From Mycobacterium sp. IS-1264 (lineage in GTDB: Bacteria > Actinomycetota > Actinomycetes > Mycobacteriales > Mycobacteriaceae): DNA of 64,000 nucleotides. The DNA is taken from positions 62,001 to 126,000 of the forward strand of contig NZ_MBES01000067.1 of NCBI RefSeq assembly GCF_001954195.1, written 5' to 3'. Made by a program: the position numbers and the translations under genes. Position 1 is the stretch's first letter; each line of letters starts with the position of its first letter. Under the pieces are notes generated by a model. It ran no database searches and was not told the DNA's origin. It saw nothing but the letters and a program-made list of their open reading frames with translations. Shown here piece by piece: positions 44,734 to 53,575 of the stretch.

Positions 44734-46157
44734 TCGTCGGGAACCAGCGCGCGGGTCCGTTCGAAGAAGGTCCGCCCGCTGTACGGCAGCTGCGTGACGA
44801 CCTTTCCGCTGGGATGCCGGAAGTAGTTGGTGCACGCCAGCCAGACCTTGCCTTGCATGGCCGATTGGATCTCGTCGTTGTAGCGCCGCTGCGCCGTGGG
44901 CGTGACCTCGATGGTGCGCGCACCGCGGCCGCCCAGCGCGTCGAGGATGTGGCGGACGAAGGTGGTCTGCGCCTCGTGGATGTAAAGAATCGAGTTGACC
45001 CCGTTGGTATTCGGGCCGTACAGCGTGAAGAAGTTCGGATACCCGGTGATCAGCGTCCCGAGGTAGGCCTCGGCGCCGTCGCTCCACTCGTCGCGAAGAT
45101 GGCGGCCGCCGGTTCCGTACACGTCGATGCTGGAGAGGTAGTCGGCGGCCTTGAAGCCGGTGCCGTAGATGACGGTGTCGACGCGGTGTTCGACGCCGTC
45201 GACGGTGCGCACTCCCCGTTCGGTCAGCTCCGCGATGGCCGTCGTTTCCAGGCTGACGTTTGGCAACGCGAACGTCGGATACCAGTCGCGCGACATCAGC
45301 GGGCGCTTGCAGCCGGCGGGATAGTCCGGCGTCAGCTTTGCGCGCAGCTCGGGGTCGGCCACCTTGCGCGCCAGATAGCTGCGGGCCAGCTCGGTCGCTT
45401 CGCGCGTCTGCGCGGCGTCCACGTCGAAGCTGGACGACTCGTAGGCATCGAAGGCCTCGTCGCGCAGCTTTTGCGCCATCTCGGGATGGCGTTCGAACTC
45501 CTCGTGCTGCTCGACCGTGAACGGAAAGTCGAACCGGGGCGCGATCCAGATCGGGGTGCGCTGAAACACCGTGAGGTGCGCCGTCTTTGGCGCGATAGCG
45601 GGCACGTATTGGACCGCGCTGGCGCCCGTCCCAATCGACGCGACCCGCTCGCCGGCCGTCGACTTGCTGTGGTCCCAGCGCGACGAATGGAATTGGCGAC
45701 CCCGAAACCGCTGCGCCCCAGGGATATCCGGGATGTGGGGCACATCGAGCATCCCCACGGCGCTCACCACGAAATCGAAGTCGTGCTCGGCGCCGTCGTC
45801 GGTAATCAGCGTCCAGCGGCGCCGAGAGTCGGACCAGCGCGCCGTGGTGACCGCGGTTCCCGGCCGCAGGTGTGGACCCAGCCCGTGCTCGGTGGCCACC
45901 TTCTCCAGGTAGGCCAGGATCTCGGGTTGGTTGGCATAGGTCTTGCTCCACCGCGGATTCGGCGCAAACGAGTACGAGTACAGATGCGACGGCACGTCGC
46001 AGGCCGCGCCGGGAAAGGTGTTGTGGCGCCAGGTGCCGCCGAAGCCGTCGGCGCGGTCGAAAATCGTGAAATCGTATCCGCCGTCGGCGAGTTGGATGCC
46101 CATCGCGATGCCGCCGGCACCCGCGCCGATGATCGCGACCCTGCGCCTCACCCCCAT
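44718..46157 (-). CDS. Baeyer-Villiger-type flavin monooxygenase
   Basis: I start at the ATG at 46157 (MGVRRRVAIIGAG). The GTG at 46151, which would overlap the VOC stop by four bases, is an alternative. The 479-residue enzyme has an FAD motif GAGAGGIAMG near residues 11-20, the NADPH motif GTGASAVQYVP, and the BVMO fingerprint F-x-G-x3-H-x3-W at F151, H157 and W161. Such enzymes insert oxygen next to ketones, as EthA does. It lies one gene from moeA2, with a VOC gene directly upstream, and ends inside the convergent cupin gene. The substrate is unknown. Confidence 0.88.
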   Translation of the reverse strand: MGVRRRVAIIGAGAGGIAMGIQLADGGYDFTIFDRADGFGGTWRHNTFPGAACDVPSHLYSYSFAPNPRWSKTYANQPEILAYLEKVATEHGLGPHLRPGTAVTTARWSDSRRRWTLITDDGAEHDFDFVVSAVGMLDVPHIPDIPGAQRFRGRQFHSSRWDHSKSTAGERVASIGTGASAVQYVPAIAPKTAHLTVFQRTPIWIAPRFDFPFTVEQHEEFERHPEMAQKLRDEAFDAYESSSFDVDAAQTREATELARSYLARKVADPELRAKLTPDYPAGCKRPLMSRDWYPTFALPNVSLETTAIAELTERGVRTVDGVEHRVDTVIYGTGFKAADYLSSIDVYGTGGRHLRDEWSDGAEAYLGTLITGYPNFFTLYGPNTNGVNSILYIHEAQTTFVRHILDALGGRGARTIEVTPTAQRRYNDEIQSAMQGKVWLACTNYFRHPSGKVVTQLPYSGRTFFERTRALVPDDYWIQ

Positions 46158-46636
46158 TGCGCGAAATAGGGTCGCTCGGGCCGGGTCTTCTCCACGAGGA
46201 TGAACACCACTCCCCACGGGTCGACGAACCACGTCGTGCGCACCCGCGCGACATCCGCGATCCCGCTGACCAGAAAGCGCACCCCTTTGCTCTCCAGCTC
46301 CGCGCGCGTGGCGTCGAGGTCCTCGCAGATCAGCCCGACGTGCGAGAGCCCATGGTCGGTCAGGGCCGCGGCGGCGCGCTGGCCTCGAAGATCCGAGCCG
46401 TCGACGCCGAGGTATTCGATCACCTCGAGGACTCGGTCGCTGCCGTCATCGAACCCGACGATGGCCGCCTTCATCGTGGGGTCGGACACCATCTCGCCCA
46501 TGTCGTCGCGAATGGCATTACCGGCCATCACGTATGGCGGCGACAGCACACGCAGGCCCAATACGTCCCGGTAGAACGCCACCGCGGCCTCGCAATCGGG
46601 AACGCACACGCCGGTGTGGGCCAACCCGGTAATCAC
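46148..46636 (-). CDS. VOC/glyoxalase-family protein
   Basis: A 162-residue VOC protein with two repeated modules, the first beginning HTGVCVPDCEAAVAFYRDVLGL and the second LSHVGLICEDLDATRAELESKG. Candidate metal ligands are H in AHTGV, E in RVLEVIEYL, H in LSHVGL and E near the end (ILVEKTRP), as in methylmalonyl-CoA epimerase-like proteins. It is upstream of the monooxygenase and overlaps it by ten bases, so both are likely coexpressed in one catabolic or detoxification step. It is divergent from moeA2. Confidence 0.82.
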   Translation of the reverse strand: MITGLAHTGVCVPDCEAAVAFYRDVLGLRVLSPPYVMAGNAIRDDMGEMVSDPTMKAAIVGFDDGSDRVLEVIEYLGVDGSDLRGQRAAAALTDHGLSHVGLICEDLDATRAELESKGVRFLVSGIADVARVRTTWFVDPWGVVFILVEKTRPERPYFAQWG

Positions 46637-46690
46637 GTTCTCGACTGTACGTCCGCGAGCCGGAAATCGGGGAGGGCCGATAATGGCCGA

Positions 46691-47896
46691 GTGCGCTCAG
46701 TCGACGAACATCAGCGTGTTGTGTCCGGGATGATTCATGCCCGCCCCGCGGTCGCGGTCGAGTTGGCCGAGGCCCAGGGGCTGGTCCTGGCCGAGGATGT
46801 GGTTGCGCAGCTGGCGCTGCCGGTTTTCGACAACTCCGCGATGGACGGGTATGCGGTGCGCGCCGAGGACACGTCGGAAGCCACACCCGAACGCCCCGTC
46901 GTGTTGCCCGTCGCCGAGGACATACCCGCCGGACGCACCGACCAGTTGACGCTGCAACCGAAAACGGCGCACCGGATCATGACCGGCGCGCCGCTGCCGG
47001 CCGGTGCGACGGCCGTCGTGCCGGTCGAAGACACCGACGGCGGCGTGGACACCGTCGCGATTCGGGCGCCCCGCGACGCCGGCAAGCACATCCGGCGCGC
47101 GGGCGAGGACGTGGCGCCAGGCACCACCGTGTTGCGCGCGGGTCAGGTCGTGACGCCGGCTGTGCTCGGCCTGGCCGCGGCGCTGGGCATGGCGGAACTG
47201 ACGGTCATCCCGCGCCAGCGGGTGCTGGTGATATCGACGGGGTCGGAGCTGGTGGCGCCCGGCATCCCGCTGCGGCCGGGCCAGATCTACGAGTCCAACT
47301 CGATCATGCTGGCCGGGGCCGTCCGCGAGGCGGGCGCCGACGTGATCGCCGTCGCGACCGCCGAAGACGATGTCGCCCAATTCAGTTCGCTGCTCGACCG
47401 ATACGCGGCGGACGCGGACCTGATCATCACCAGCGGCGGCGTCAGCGCCGGCGCCTACGAAGTGGTCAAGGACGCGTTCGGCCGCGACGGGGATCAGGGT
47501 GTGGAGTTCGTGAAGGTGGCGATGCAACCCGGAATGCCGCAGGGCATCGGGAGAGTCGCCGGCACCACGATCGTCACCCTGCCCGGCAACCCGGTCAGCG
47601 CGCTGGTGTCCTTCGAGGTGTTCATCCGCCCCGCGCTGCGGGCGGCCATGGGCCTGCCCGATCCCGAGCGCCCGCACCGGCCCGCGATCCTCGCCGAGTC
47701 GTTGACCTCGCCGCGCGGCAAGCGCCAATTCCGGCGCGCGATACTCGACGCCGACACCGGCAGCGTCACCAGCTACGGCCCGCCGGCGTCGCACCATTTG
47801 CGGTGGCTGGCATCGGCGAACGGGCTGCTGGACATTCCCGAGAACGTGGTGGAAGTGTCCGCCGGAACCCAACTGCAAGTCTGGGATCTGAGTTAG
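46691..47896 (+). CDS. moeA2: Molybdopterin molybdenumtransferase MoeA2
   Basis: The GTG at 46691 gives VRSVDEHQRVV, the normal family start. The longer frame overlaps the divergent VOC gene. The 401-residue enzyme inserts molybdate into adenylylated molybdopterin. Visible features are the substrate motif FDNSAMDGYAVR, the domain-III active site TSGGVSAGAYEVVKD, and PGNPVSALVSFEVF. Length matches M. tuberculosis MoeA2 (405). It is followed after 24 bases by psd, the same order as Rv0438c-Rv0437c. Confidence 0.95.
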   Translation: MRSVDEHQRVVSGMIHARPAVAVELAEAQGLVLAEDVVAQLALPVFDNSAMDGYAVRAEDTSEATPERPVVLPVAEDIPAGRTDQLTLQPKTAHRIMTGAPLPAGATAVVPVEDTDGGVDTVAIRAPRDAGKHIRRAGEDVAPGTTVLRAGQVVTPAVLGLAAALGMAELTVIPRQRVLVISTGSELVAPGIPLRPGQIYESNSIMLAGAVREAGADVIAVATAEDDVAQFSSLLDRYAADADLIITSGGVSAGAYEVVKDAFGRDGDQGVEFVKVAMQPGMPQGIGRVAGTTIVTLPGNPVSALVSFEVFIRPALRAAMGLPDPERPHRPAILAESLTSPRGKRQFRRAILDADTGSVTSYGPPASHHLRWLASANGLLDIPENVVEVSAGTQLQVWDLS

Positions 47897-47920
47897 GCCG
47901 TCGCTCCGTAAGATGGCCGC

Positions 47921-48643
47921 GTGGCACGACGCCCCCGCACCATCGGCCCGACCGCCGAGGATCCGACTTTCGGCCCGCAACACGTCGTCGAGTTGGTGCG
48001 CTCCACCATCCCGCCGGTGCACCCCGCCGGGCGACCGTTCATCGCCGCCGGTCTGGCGGTGGCCTTCGCCGGGCGCAACCACCGCTGGGTGCGCCGCGCG
48101 GGTCTGCTGGCGGCGGGTGCCTGCGCGGGGTTCTTCCGTCATCCCCCGCGGGTGCCGCCCGCCCGGCCCGGCGCCATCGTTGCGCCTGCCGACGGGGTGG
48201 TCTGCGTGATCGACTCCGCGGCCCCGCCGGCCGAACTCGGCATGGCCCAGACACCCCTGCCGCGGGTCAGTATCTTCCTGTCGCTCTTGGATGCCCACGT
48301 GCAGCGCGCACCGGTCAGCGGTGAGGTGATCGCGATGCAGCACCGGCCGGGGCGCTTCGGGTCGGCCGACCTGGCATCGGCGAGCACCGACAACGAGCGC
48401 ACCAGCCTGCGGATCCGGATGGCGGGCGGCGCCGACGTCGTCGCGGTGCAGATCGCCGGTCTGCTGGCGCGCCGCATCGTGTGCGACGCGCACGTCGGGG
48501 ACAAGCTTTCGATCGGCGACACCTACGGCCTGATCCGGTTCGGCTCCCGGTTGGACACCTACCTGCCGCCGGGCGCGGAGCCGCTTGTCAAGGTGGGGCA
48601 GCGAGCGGTCGCCGGCGAGACGGTCCTGGCGGAACTGTCGTGA
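47921..48643 (+). CDS. psd: Phosphatidylserine decarboxylase
   Basis: A 240-residue proenzyme that self-cleaves between G208 and S209 in RFGSRLD to make the pyruvoyl cofactor. It decarboxylates phosphatidylserine to phosphatidylethanolamine at the membrane. Hydrophobic N-terminal segments (about 40-72) anchor it, and HP and [14 protein letters not shown] are family motifs. Its stop overlaps the pssA GTG by four bases, so the two consecutive enzymes of PE synthesis are translationally coupled. Confidence 0.95.
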   Translation: MARRPRTIGPTAEDPTFGPQHVVELVRSTIPPVHPAGRPFIAAGLAVAFAGRNHRWVRRAGLLAAGACAGFFRHPPRVPPARPGAIVAPADGVVCVIDSAAPPAELGMAQTPLPRVSIFLSLLDAHVQRAPVSGEVIAMQHRPGRFGSADLASASTDNERTSLRIRMAGGADVVAVQIAGLLARRIVCDAHVGDKLSIGDTYGLIRFGSRLDTYLPPGAEPLVKVGQRAVAGETVLAELS

Positions 48644-49503
48644 TCAGCAGGCCCCGTGCGAGGCGGCCGGTAAACCTCCAGATCCTGCCGAGCGCAATGA
48701 CGGTGCTGTCCATCTGCGCGGGGTTGACGTCGATCAAGTTCGCCCTCGAGCATCAGCCGAAAGCCGCGATGGCATTGATCGCCGCGGCGGCGATCCTGGA
48801 CGGCCTGGACGGCCGGGTGGCCCGCATCCTCGACGCCCAGTCGCGGCTCGGCGCGGAGATCGACTCACTGGCCGACGCGGTGAATTTCGGGGTGACGCCC
48901 GCGCTGGTTGTCTACGTGACCATGCTGTCGAAGTCGCCGGCGGGCTGGGTCGTCGTGCTGCTGTACGCGGTCTGCGTGGTGCTGCGGCTGGCCCGATACA
49001 ACGCCCTGCAGGACGACGGGACCCAGCCGTCGTACGCGCATGAATTCTTCGTCGGGATGCCCGCGCCGGCCGGCGCGATCTCGATGATCGGGCTGATCGG
49101 ACTCAAATTGCAGTTCGGCGAGGGCTGGTGGACGTCGGCGACGTTCCTGTGCATCTGGATCACCGGGACGTCCGCGCTCATGATCAGCAAGATCCCGATG
49201 CGCAAGATGCACGCCGCCGCGGTACCGCCGAACTGGGCTGCTCCGCTGCTGGCCCTGCTGGCCATCGCCGCGGCCGCCGCGGTGCTGGCTCCCTACATGC
49301 TGATCTGGGTGATCATCGTCGCCTACCTGTGCCACGTTCCGTTCGCGGTGCACAGCCAGCGCTGGCTGGCCGCACACCCCGAGGCATGGGACGACGAACC
49401 CAAGCAGCGGCGCGCGACGCGGCGCGCGATCCGCCAGGCGCACCCGAACCGCCGATCGATGACGCGGCTGGGGCTGCGCAAGCCGGGCAGGCGGCTGCCG
49501 TGA
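48640..49503 (+). CDS. pssA: CDP-diacylglycerol-serine O-phosphatidyltransferase
   Basis: The GTG at 48640 overlaps the psd stop (GTGA) and gives a 287-residue protein, close to Rv0436c (286). The CDP-alcohol phosphotransferase signature D-x2-D-G-x2-A-R-x8-G-x3-D-x3-D is complete in [10 protein letters not shown] and the following GAEIDSLAD. About eight membrane helices are predicted. It makes phosphatidylserine from CDP-diacylglycerol and serine, the substrate of Psd. Its stop overlaps the next gene's GTG by four bases. Confidence 0.95.
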   Translation: MISRPRARRPVNLQILPSAMTVLSICAGLTSIKFALEHQPKAAMALIAAAAILDGLDGRVARILDAQSRLGAEIDSLADAVNFGVTPALVVYVTMLSKSPAGWVVVLLYAVCVVLRLARYNALQDDGTQPSYAHEFFVGMPAPAGAISMIGLIGLKLQFGEGWWTSATFLCIWITGTSALMISKIPMRKMHAAAVPPNWAAPLLALLAIAAAAAVLAPYMLIWVIIVAYLCHVPFAVHSQRWLAAHPEAWDDEPKQRRATRRAIRQAHPNRRSMTRLGLRKPGRRLP

Positions 49504-51686
49504 ACCCCGACGCCGGTGATAAAGCGGGCCGTCAGCTCACACTCACCGCGCGGCTGAACACCTCGGCCGTCGACTCACGCCGCGGCGTCATCCGATTGCA
49601 CCCGAATGCCATTGCCGCCCTTGGCATCCGGGAATGGGACGCGGTGTCGCTGACCGGGTCGCGGACCACGGCGGCGGTGGCCGGCCTCGCCGACCAGGAC
49701 ATCCCGGTGAGCATCGTGCTGCTCGACGACGTGACGCTGTCCAACGCCGGGCTGCGCGAGGGTACCCCGGTGATCGTCAGCGCGGTCACCGTCTACGGCG
49801 CGCGGTCGGTGATGCTGTCCGGCTCGAAGCTGACCACCCAGTCGATCACGCCGACGAACCTGCGGCAGGCTCTGCTGGGCAAGGTGATGACGGTCGGCGA
49901 CGCGGTGTCGCTGCTGCCGCGCGACCTGGGCCCTGGCACGTCGACGTCGGCGGCCAGCCGAGCGCTGGCGTCGGCGGTCGGGATCAGCTGGACATCGGAG
50001 CTGCTGACCGTTACCGCCGTCGACCCCGACGGACCGGTCAGCGTGCAGCCGAACTCACTTGTCACCTGGGGCACCGGCGTTCCCCTGAGCCCCGCCGCGG
50101 CGCCGGCCCGGGGATCGGCCAGCCTCGCGAACCCGCCGATCCATGCCGAGGACCTCAAGGGCGCGCAGGTGCAGGCCGCCAAGCTCACCGAATGGCTAAA
50201 GCTGGCACTCGACGAACCGCATCTGCTGAAAACCCTTGGCGCCGGGACCAATTTGGGTGTGTTGGTGTCGGGTCCGGCCGGTGTCGGCAAGGCGACGCTG
50301 GTCCGCGCTGTGAGCGCCGGCCGCAGGCTGGTGGAGCTCGACGGGCCGGAGGTCGGCGCCCTGGCCGCCGAGGATCGGTTGAAGGCCGTGGCCGCGGCGG
50401 CGACCACGGTCCGCGACGGCGGCGGCGTGCTGATGATCAGCGACGTCGACGCCCTGTTGCCGGAAGCCGCCGAGCCGGTAGCCGCCCTCATCCTCGCCGA
50501 GCTGCGCATCGCGGTGGCCACGGACGGAGTCGCGTTGATCGCGACCTCGTCGCGGCCCGACCAGCTCGACGCTCGGCTGCGCGCCCCCGAACTGTGTGAC
50601 CGCGAACTCGGCCTGACGCTGCCCGACGCGGCCACCCGCAGGGCACTGCTGGAGACGCTGCTCAAGCCGGTACCCACCGGCGACCTCGATCTCGACGAAA
50701 TCGCCGGCCGCACACCGGGTTTCGTTGCCGCCGACCTGGCCGCGCTGGTGCGCGAAGCGGCCCTGCGGGCGGCCTCGCGCGCCAGCACCGACGGCCAGCC
50801 GCCCAAGCTGGAGCAGGCCGACCTCGTCGGTGCGCTCAGCGTCATCCGGCCGCTGTCCCGTTCGGCCAGCGAGGAACTGACCGTCGGGAACGTCACGCTC
50901 GACGACGTGGGTGACATGGCCGAGGCCAAACAAGCGCTGACCGAAGCGGTGCTGTGGCCGTTGCAGCATCCCGACACCTTCGCCCGGCTGGGCGTCGACC
51001 CGCCGCGCGGGGTGCTGCTGTACGGCCCGCCGGGCTGCGGCAAGACCTTCGTGGTCCGCGCGCTGGCCAGCACCGGACAGCTGAGCGTGCACGCGGTCAA
51101 AGGCTCCGAGCTGATGGACAAGTGGGTCGGCGCCTCGGAAAAGGCCGTGCGCGAGCTGTTCCGGCGGGCCCGCGATTCCGCGCCATCGCTGGTGTTCCTC
51201 GACGAGATCGACGCGCTGGCGCCGCGGCGCGGCCAGAGCTTCGACTCCGGCGTGACCGACAAGGTGGTGGCCGCGCTGCTGACCGAACTCGACGGCATCG
51301 ACCCCCTCCGTGACGTCGTGGTGCTGGGCGCCACCAACCGGCCCGATCTGATCGACCCCGCGCTGCTGCGCCCGGGCCGGCTGGAACGGCTTGTCTTCGT
51401 CGAACCGCCCGACGCCGCCGCCCGCCGCGAAATCCTGCGCACCGCAGGCAAATCCATCCCGCTGAGCGCCGACGTCAACCTCGACGACGTAGCAGCGGAA
51501 CTCGACGGCTACAGCGCGGCCGACTGCGTGGCGCTGCTGCGAGAAGCCGCGCTGAGCGCGATGCGCCGGTCCATCGACGCCGCGGACGTGACGGCGGCCG
51601 ACCTCGCGGCGGCCCGCAAAACCGTGCGCCCCTCGCTGGATCCGGTCCAGGTGGACGCGCTACGCGCGTTCGCCAAAGCTCTCTAG
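49500..51686 (+). CDS. CDC48/p97-like AAA ATPase (Rv0435c-like)
   Basis: The GTG at 49500 overlaps the pssA stop. The length of 728 residues equals Rv0435c. An N-terminal double-psi barrel (1-190) is followed by D1 and D2. D2 is canonical: Walker A 509-516 (GPPGCGKT) and Walker B 564-569 (LVFLDE). D1 has Walker A 258-265 (GPAGVGKA), but its Walker B reads LMISDV, with Val in place of the catalytic Glu. D1 probably binds but does not hydrolyse ATP. Substrates are unknown. Its C-terminus overlaps the converging TetR gene by 27 bases. Confidence 0.92.
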   Translation: MNPDAGDKAGRQLTLTARLNTSAVDSRRGVIRLHPNAIAALGIREWDAVSLTGSRTTAAVAGLADQDIPVSIVLLDDVTLSNAGLREGTPVIVSAVTVYGARSVMLSGSKLTTQSITPTNLRQALLGKVMTVGDAVSLLPRDLGPGTSTSAASRALASAVGISWTSELLTVTAVDPDGPVSVQPNSLVTWGTGVPLSPAAAPARGSASLANPPIHAEDLKGAQVQAAKLTEWLKLALDEPHLLKTLGAGTNLGVLVSGPAGVGKATLVRAVSAGRRLVELDGPEVGALAAEDRLKAVAAAATTVRDGGGVLMISDVDALLPEAAEPVAALILAELRIAVATDGVALIATSSRPDQLDARLRAPELCDRELGLTLPDAATRRALLETLLKPVPTGDLDLDEIAGRTPGFVAADLAALVREAALRAASRASTDGQPPKLEQADLVGALSVIRPLSRSASEELTVGNVTLDDVGDMAEAKQALTEAVLWPLQHPDTFARLGVDPPRGVLLYGPPGCGKTFVVRALASTGQLSVHAVKGSELMDKWVGASEKAVRELFRRARDSAPSLVFLDEIDALAPRRGQSFDSGVTDKVVAALLTELDGIDPLRDVVVLGATNRPDLIDPALLRPGRLERLVFVEPPDAAARREILRTAGKSIPLSADVNLDDVAAELDGYSAADCVALLREAALSAMRRSIDAADVTAADLAAARKTVRPSLDPVQVDALRAFAKAL

Positions 51687-52256
51687 CATCGCCCGCGCCG
51701 CCGCCGCCACGTCGGCCTCGAGCCAGCGCGGCATCGGATCGTCGTGCGCGTGGCGCCGCACCACGGCGTACGGCAGGTCGGCAACCGCCCGGGCGACCGC
51801 GTCGATGCACCGCGCGCTGCCGCTGCCGAACAGCTCCCGCGCCAGGCCGCGAACCCGCTGGATCAGCGGCGCGTTCATCGCGGCCAGTGTCTCGGAGAAC
51901 GCCACGTCGGGCTCGCCGTCGAGCAGATCACCCGGCCGCATCGTCAACAACAGCCGAGCGTCCTCGGGAAGTTCGCGCGCGAAGCTGATCGCCGCCACGG
52001 CCATCGTGACGGCGGTGTCAATCGGTGTCTCCCCGTCGGCCGCCATCGCTCGCGCCTGGAAACGTTCCAGCGCGCGCAGCCACGCCGCCGTCAGGATGCC
52101 GTCGCGGTTGCCAAACCGGTGATACAGCGTGCCGGCCGGCGCACCGCTGGATTTCGCGATCGCCGCCACGCTCGCCGCGCGCGGTCCGCCGTCGAGCACC
52201 AGCGCCCGCGCTGCGTCGAGGATCACATCGGTCTCATGCTTTCGCGGTGGGGCCAT
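51660..52256 (-). CDS. TetR-family regulator
   Basis: A 198-residue TetR protein with the helix-turn-helix at about residues 28-50 (VAAIAKSSGAPAGTLYHRF), followed by a helical ligand domain. It is divergent from the SRPBCC/SDR cassette, with only 21 bases between starts, so it almost certainly controls that cassette and its own promoter. Its last 27 bases overlap the AAA ATPase end. I do not recall the cassette between Rv0435c and Rv0434 in M. tuberculosis. Confidence 0.88.
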   Translation of the reverse strand: MAPPRKHETDVILDAARALVLDGGPRAASVAAIAKSSGAPAGTLYHRFGNRDGILTAAWLRALERFQARAMAADGETPIDTAVTMAVAAISFARELPEDARLLLTMRPGDLLDGEPDVAFSETLAAMNAPLIQRVRGLARELFGSGSARCIDAVARAVADLPYAVVRRHAHDDPMPRWLEADVAAAARAMLESFGERA

Positions 52257-52277
52257 GATCTAGTACGATCCTTCTAT

Positions 52278-53084
52278 ATGGAACGATTACCCTATATCGA
52301 TGAGCATGCCATAACCATTGACGCGAATCGCGACGACACGTGGTCGGCGCTGCTGCGCGTGATGTGCCGCGACCCGCGCGACCCGTCCACCGTGCCGACC
52401 GGTTTCGTGCTGGACGAGGCGCGGCCACCCGAGCGGTTCGCGCTGAAGGGGCGCCACCCGTTCGCCGTGTACCGCTGGGTGTTCGAGCTGGACGAGTCGG
52501 GGCGGCAGACCCGGCTGCGGGCGGCGACGTGGGCGGACTTTCCGGGTATTCACGGCAAGGCCTATCGCGCGCTGGTGATCGGGACCGGCGGGCATCGCGT
52601 CGCGGTGCGATGGACGCTGCGACGCATCGCCGCGGCCGTACTGGCGGCTCGGGCAGAAACCGGCGAGACCGCGGCCGACTACGCGGACGTCTTCGAGGTC
52701 CCCATCCTGCACGGCGACTCGCGCACCGCCGAACAGATGTTTCGTGACGCGCTGAGGGACCAACCCGGCGGAGGCGTTGTGCTGTGGATCCACCGCCACG
52801 TGTTGAGATTTAGGCTAGGTCCGCCCTCCTCACCGAATCACGTAATCGGTTGGCAGATCATGCATTCGGACCCCGATGTCCTCGTGCTGACGACAAACGG
52901 GTCGCTGATGCGCGGCGAACTCGCGCTGCGACGCGAGGACGGTCGACGTGCCACGCTCACCACTCACGTGCACTATCACCGCAAAGTCGCCGCCCGAACG
53001 GTCTGGGCCGTGGTGGGCCCTCTGCACCGGGTCATCGCACCGCGGCTGATGCAGCGCGCCGCCCGTCTGGTGGCCGCCCCTTGA
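52278..53084 (+). CDS. SRPBCC/DUF2867-like two-part protein
   Basis: I start at the ATG at 52278. The frame extending to 51744 is antisense to the TetR gene. The 268-residue product seems to contain two lipid-binding-type domains. Residues 1-125 have an SRPBCC-like opening (DEHAITIDANRDDTWSALLRV), and residues 155-268 have the DUF2867-like end (SSPNHVIGWQIMHSDPDVLVL through LHRVIAPRLMQRA). Such folds bind hydrophobic ligands. The start codon lies only 21 bases from the divergent TetR start. Its stop shares bases with the next gene's TTG. Confidence 0.65.
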   Translation: MERLPYIDEHAITIDANRDDTWSALLRVMCRDPRDPSTVPTGFVLDEARPPERFALKGRHPFAVYRWVFELDESGRQTRLRAATWADFPGIHGKAYRALVIGTGGHRVAVRWTLRRIAAAVLAARAETGETAADYADVFEVPILHGDSRTAEQMFRDALRDQPGGGVVLWIHRHVLRFRLGPPSSPNHVIGWQIMHSDPDVLVLTTNGSLMRGELALRREDGRRATLTTHVHYHRKVAARTVWAVVGPLHRVIAPRLMQRAARLVAAP

Positions 53085-53575
53085 ACCTGGGCCTGACCTG
53101 GGGTGTGCGGCCAACGGAACGAACCGTGCCGCTGCCCTGCGACGCATTGCGCCCGCGCGCCGGCGTCCAGGCCGACCGCGCGATCAGCATCGCCGCGCCG
53201 CCGTCGATCGTGTTCTGCTGGCTGTGCCAGTTGCGCGTAGCACCCTATAGCTATGACATCCTGGACAACCTCGGCCGGCGCAGTCCTCGAGCGCGCGACC
53301 CCGAACTGGTTCATCTCGAAGTGGGACAGCGATTCATGACCTTGTTCGCCTTGCAGTCGTTCACCGACGGTGAGCAGATCACCTTGCGGTCCAAGGGCGT
53401 CGCGGTCACCTACGCGGTCCGGCCGGAAGGGGCCGGCTCGCGGCTGCACGCGCGCGTATGGTTCGCGGGGCCCCGGCTGCCCGCTCGCGCGCTGGCCCTC
53501 GGCGATCTGGTGATGATGCGCAAGCAGCTGCTCACGCTGAAGTCTTTGGCCGAGCGGGAAGCCGGATCGCAATGA
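53081..53575 (+). CDS. SRPBCC-family protein
   Basis: The best start is a TTG at 53081 overlapping the previous stop (TTGA). A GTG at 53102 is possible. The 164-residue product looks like a START/SRPBCC domain: DRAISIAAPPSIVFCWLCQL at the N-terminus, a middle sheet and a final helix (LGDLVMMRKQLLTLKSLAE). The rare start and the coupling on both sides suggest it is made at low, fixed ratio with its neighbours. The next gene's ATG overlaps its stop. Confidence 0.7.
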   Translation: MNLGLTWGVRPTERTVPLPCDALRPRAGVQADRAISIAAPPSIVFCWLCQLRVAPYSYDILDNLGRRSPRARDPELVHLEVGQRFMTLFALQSFTDGEQITLRSKGVAVTYAVRPEGAGSRLHARVWFAGPRLPARALALGDLVMMRKQLLTLKSLAEREAGSQ

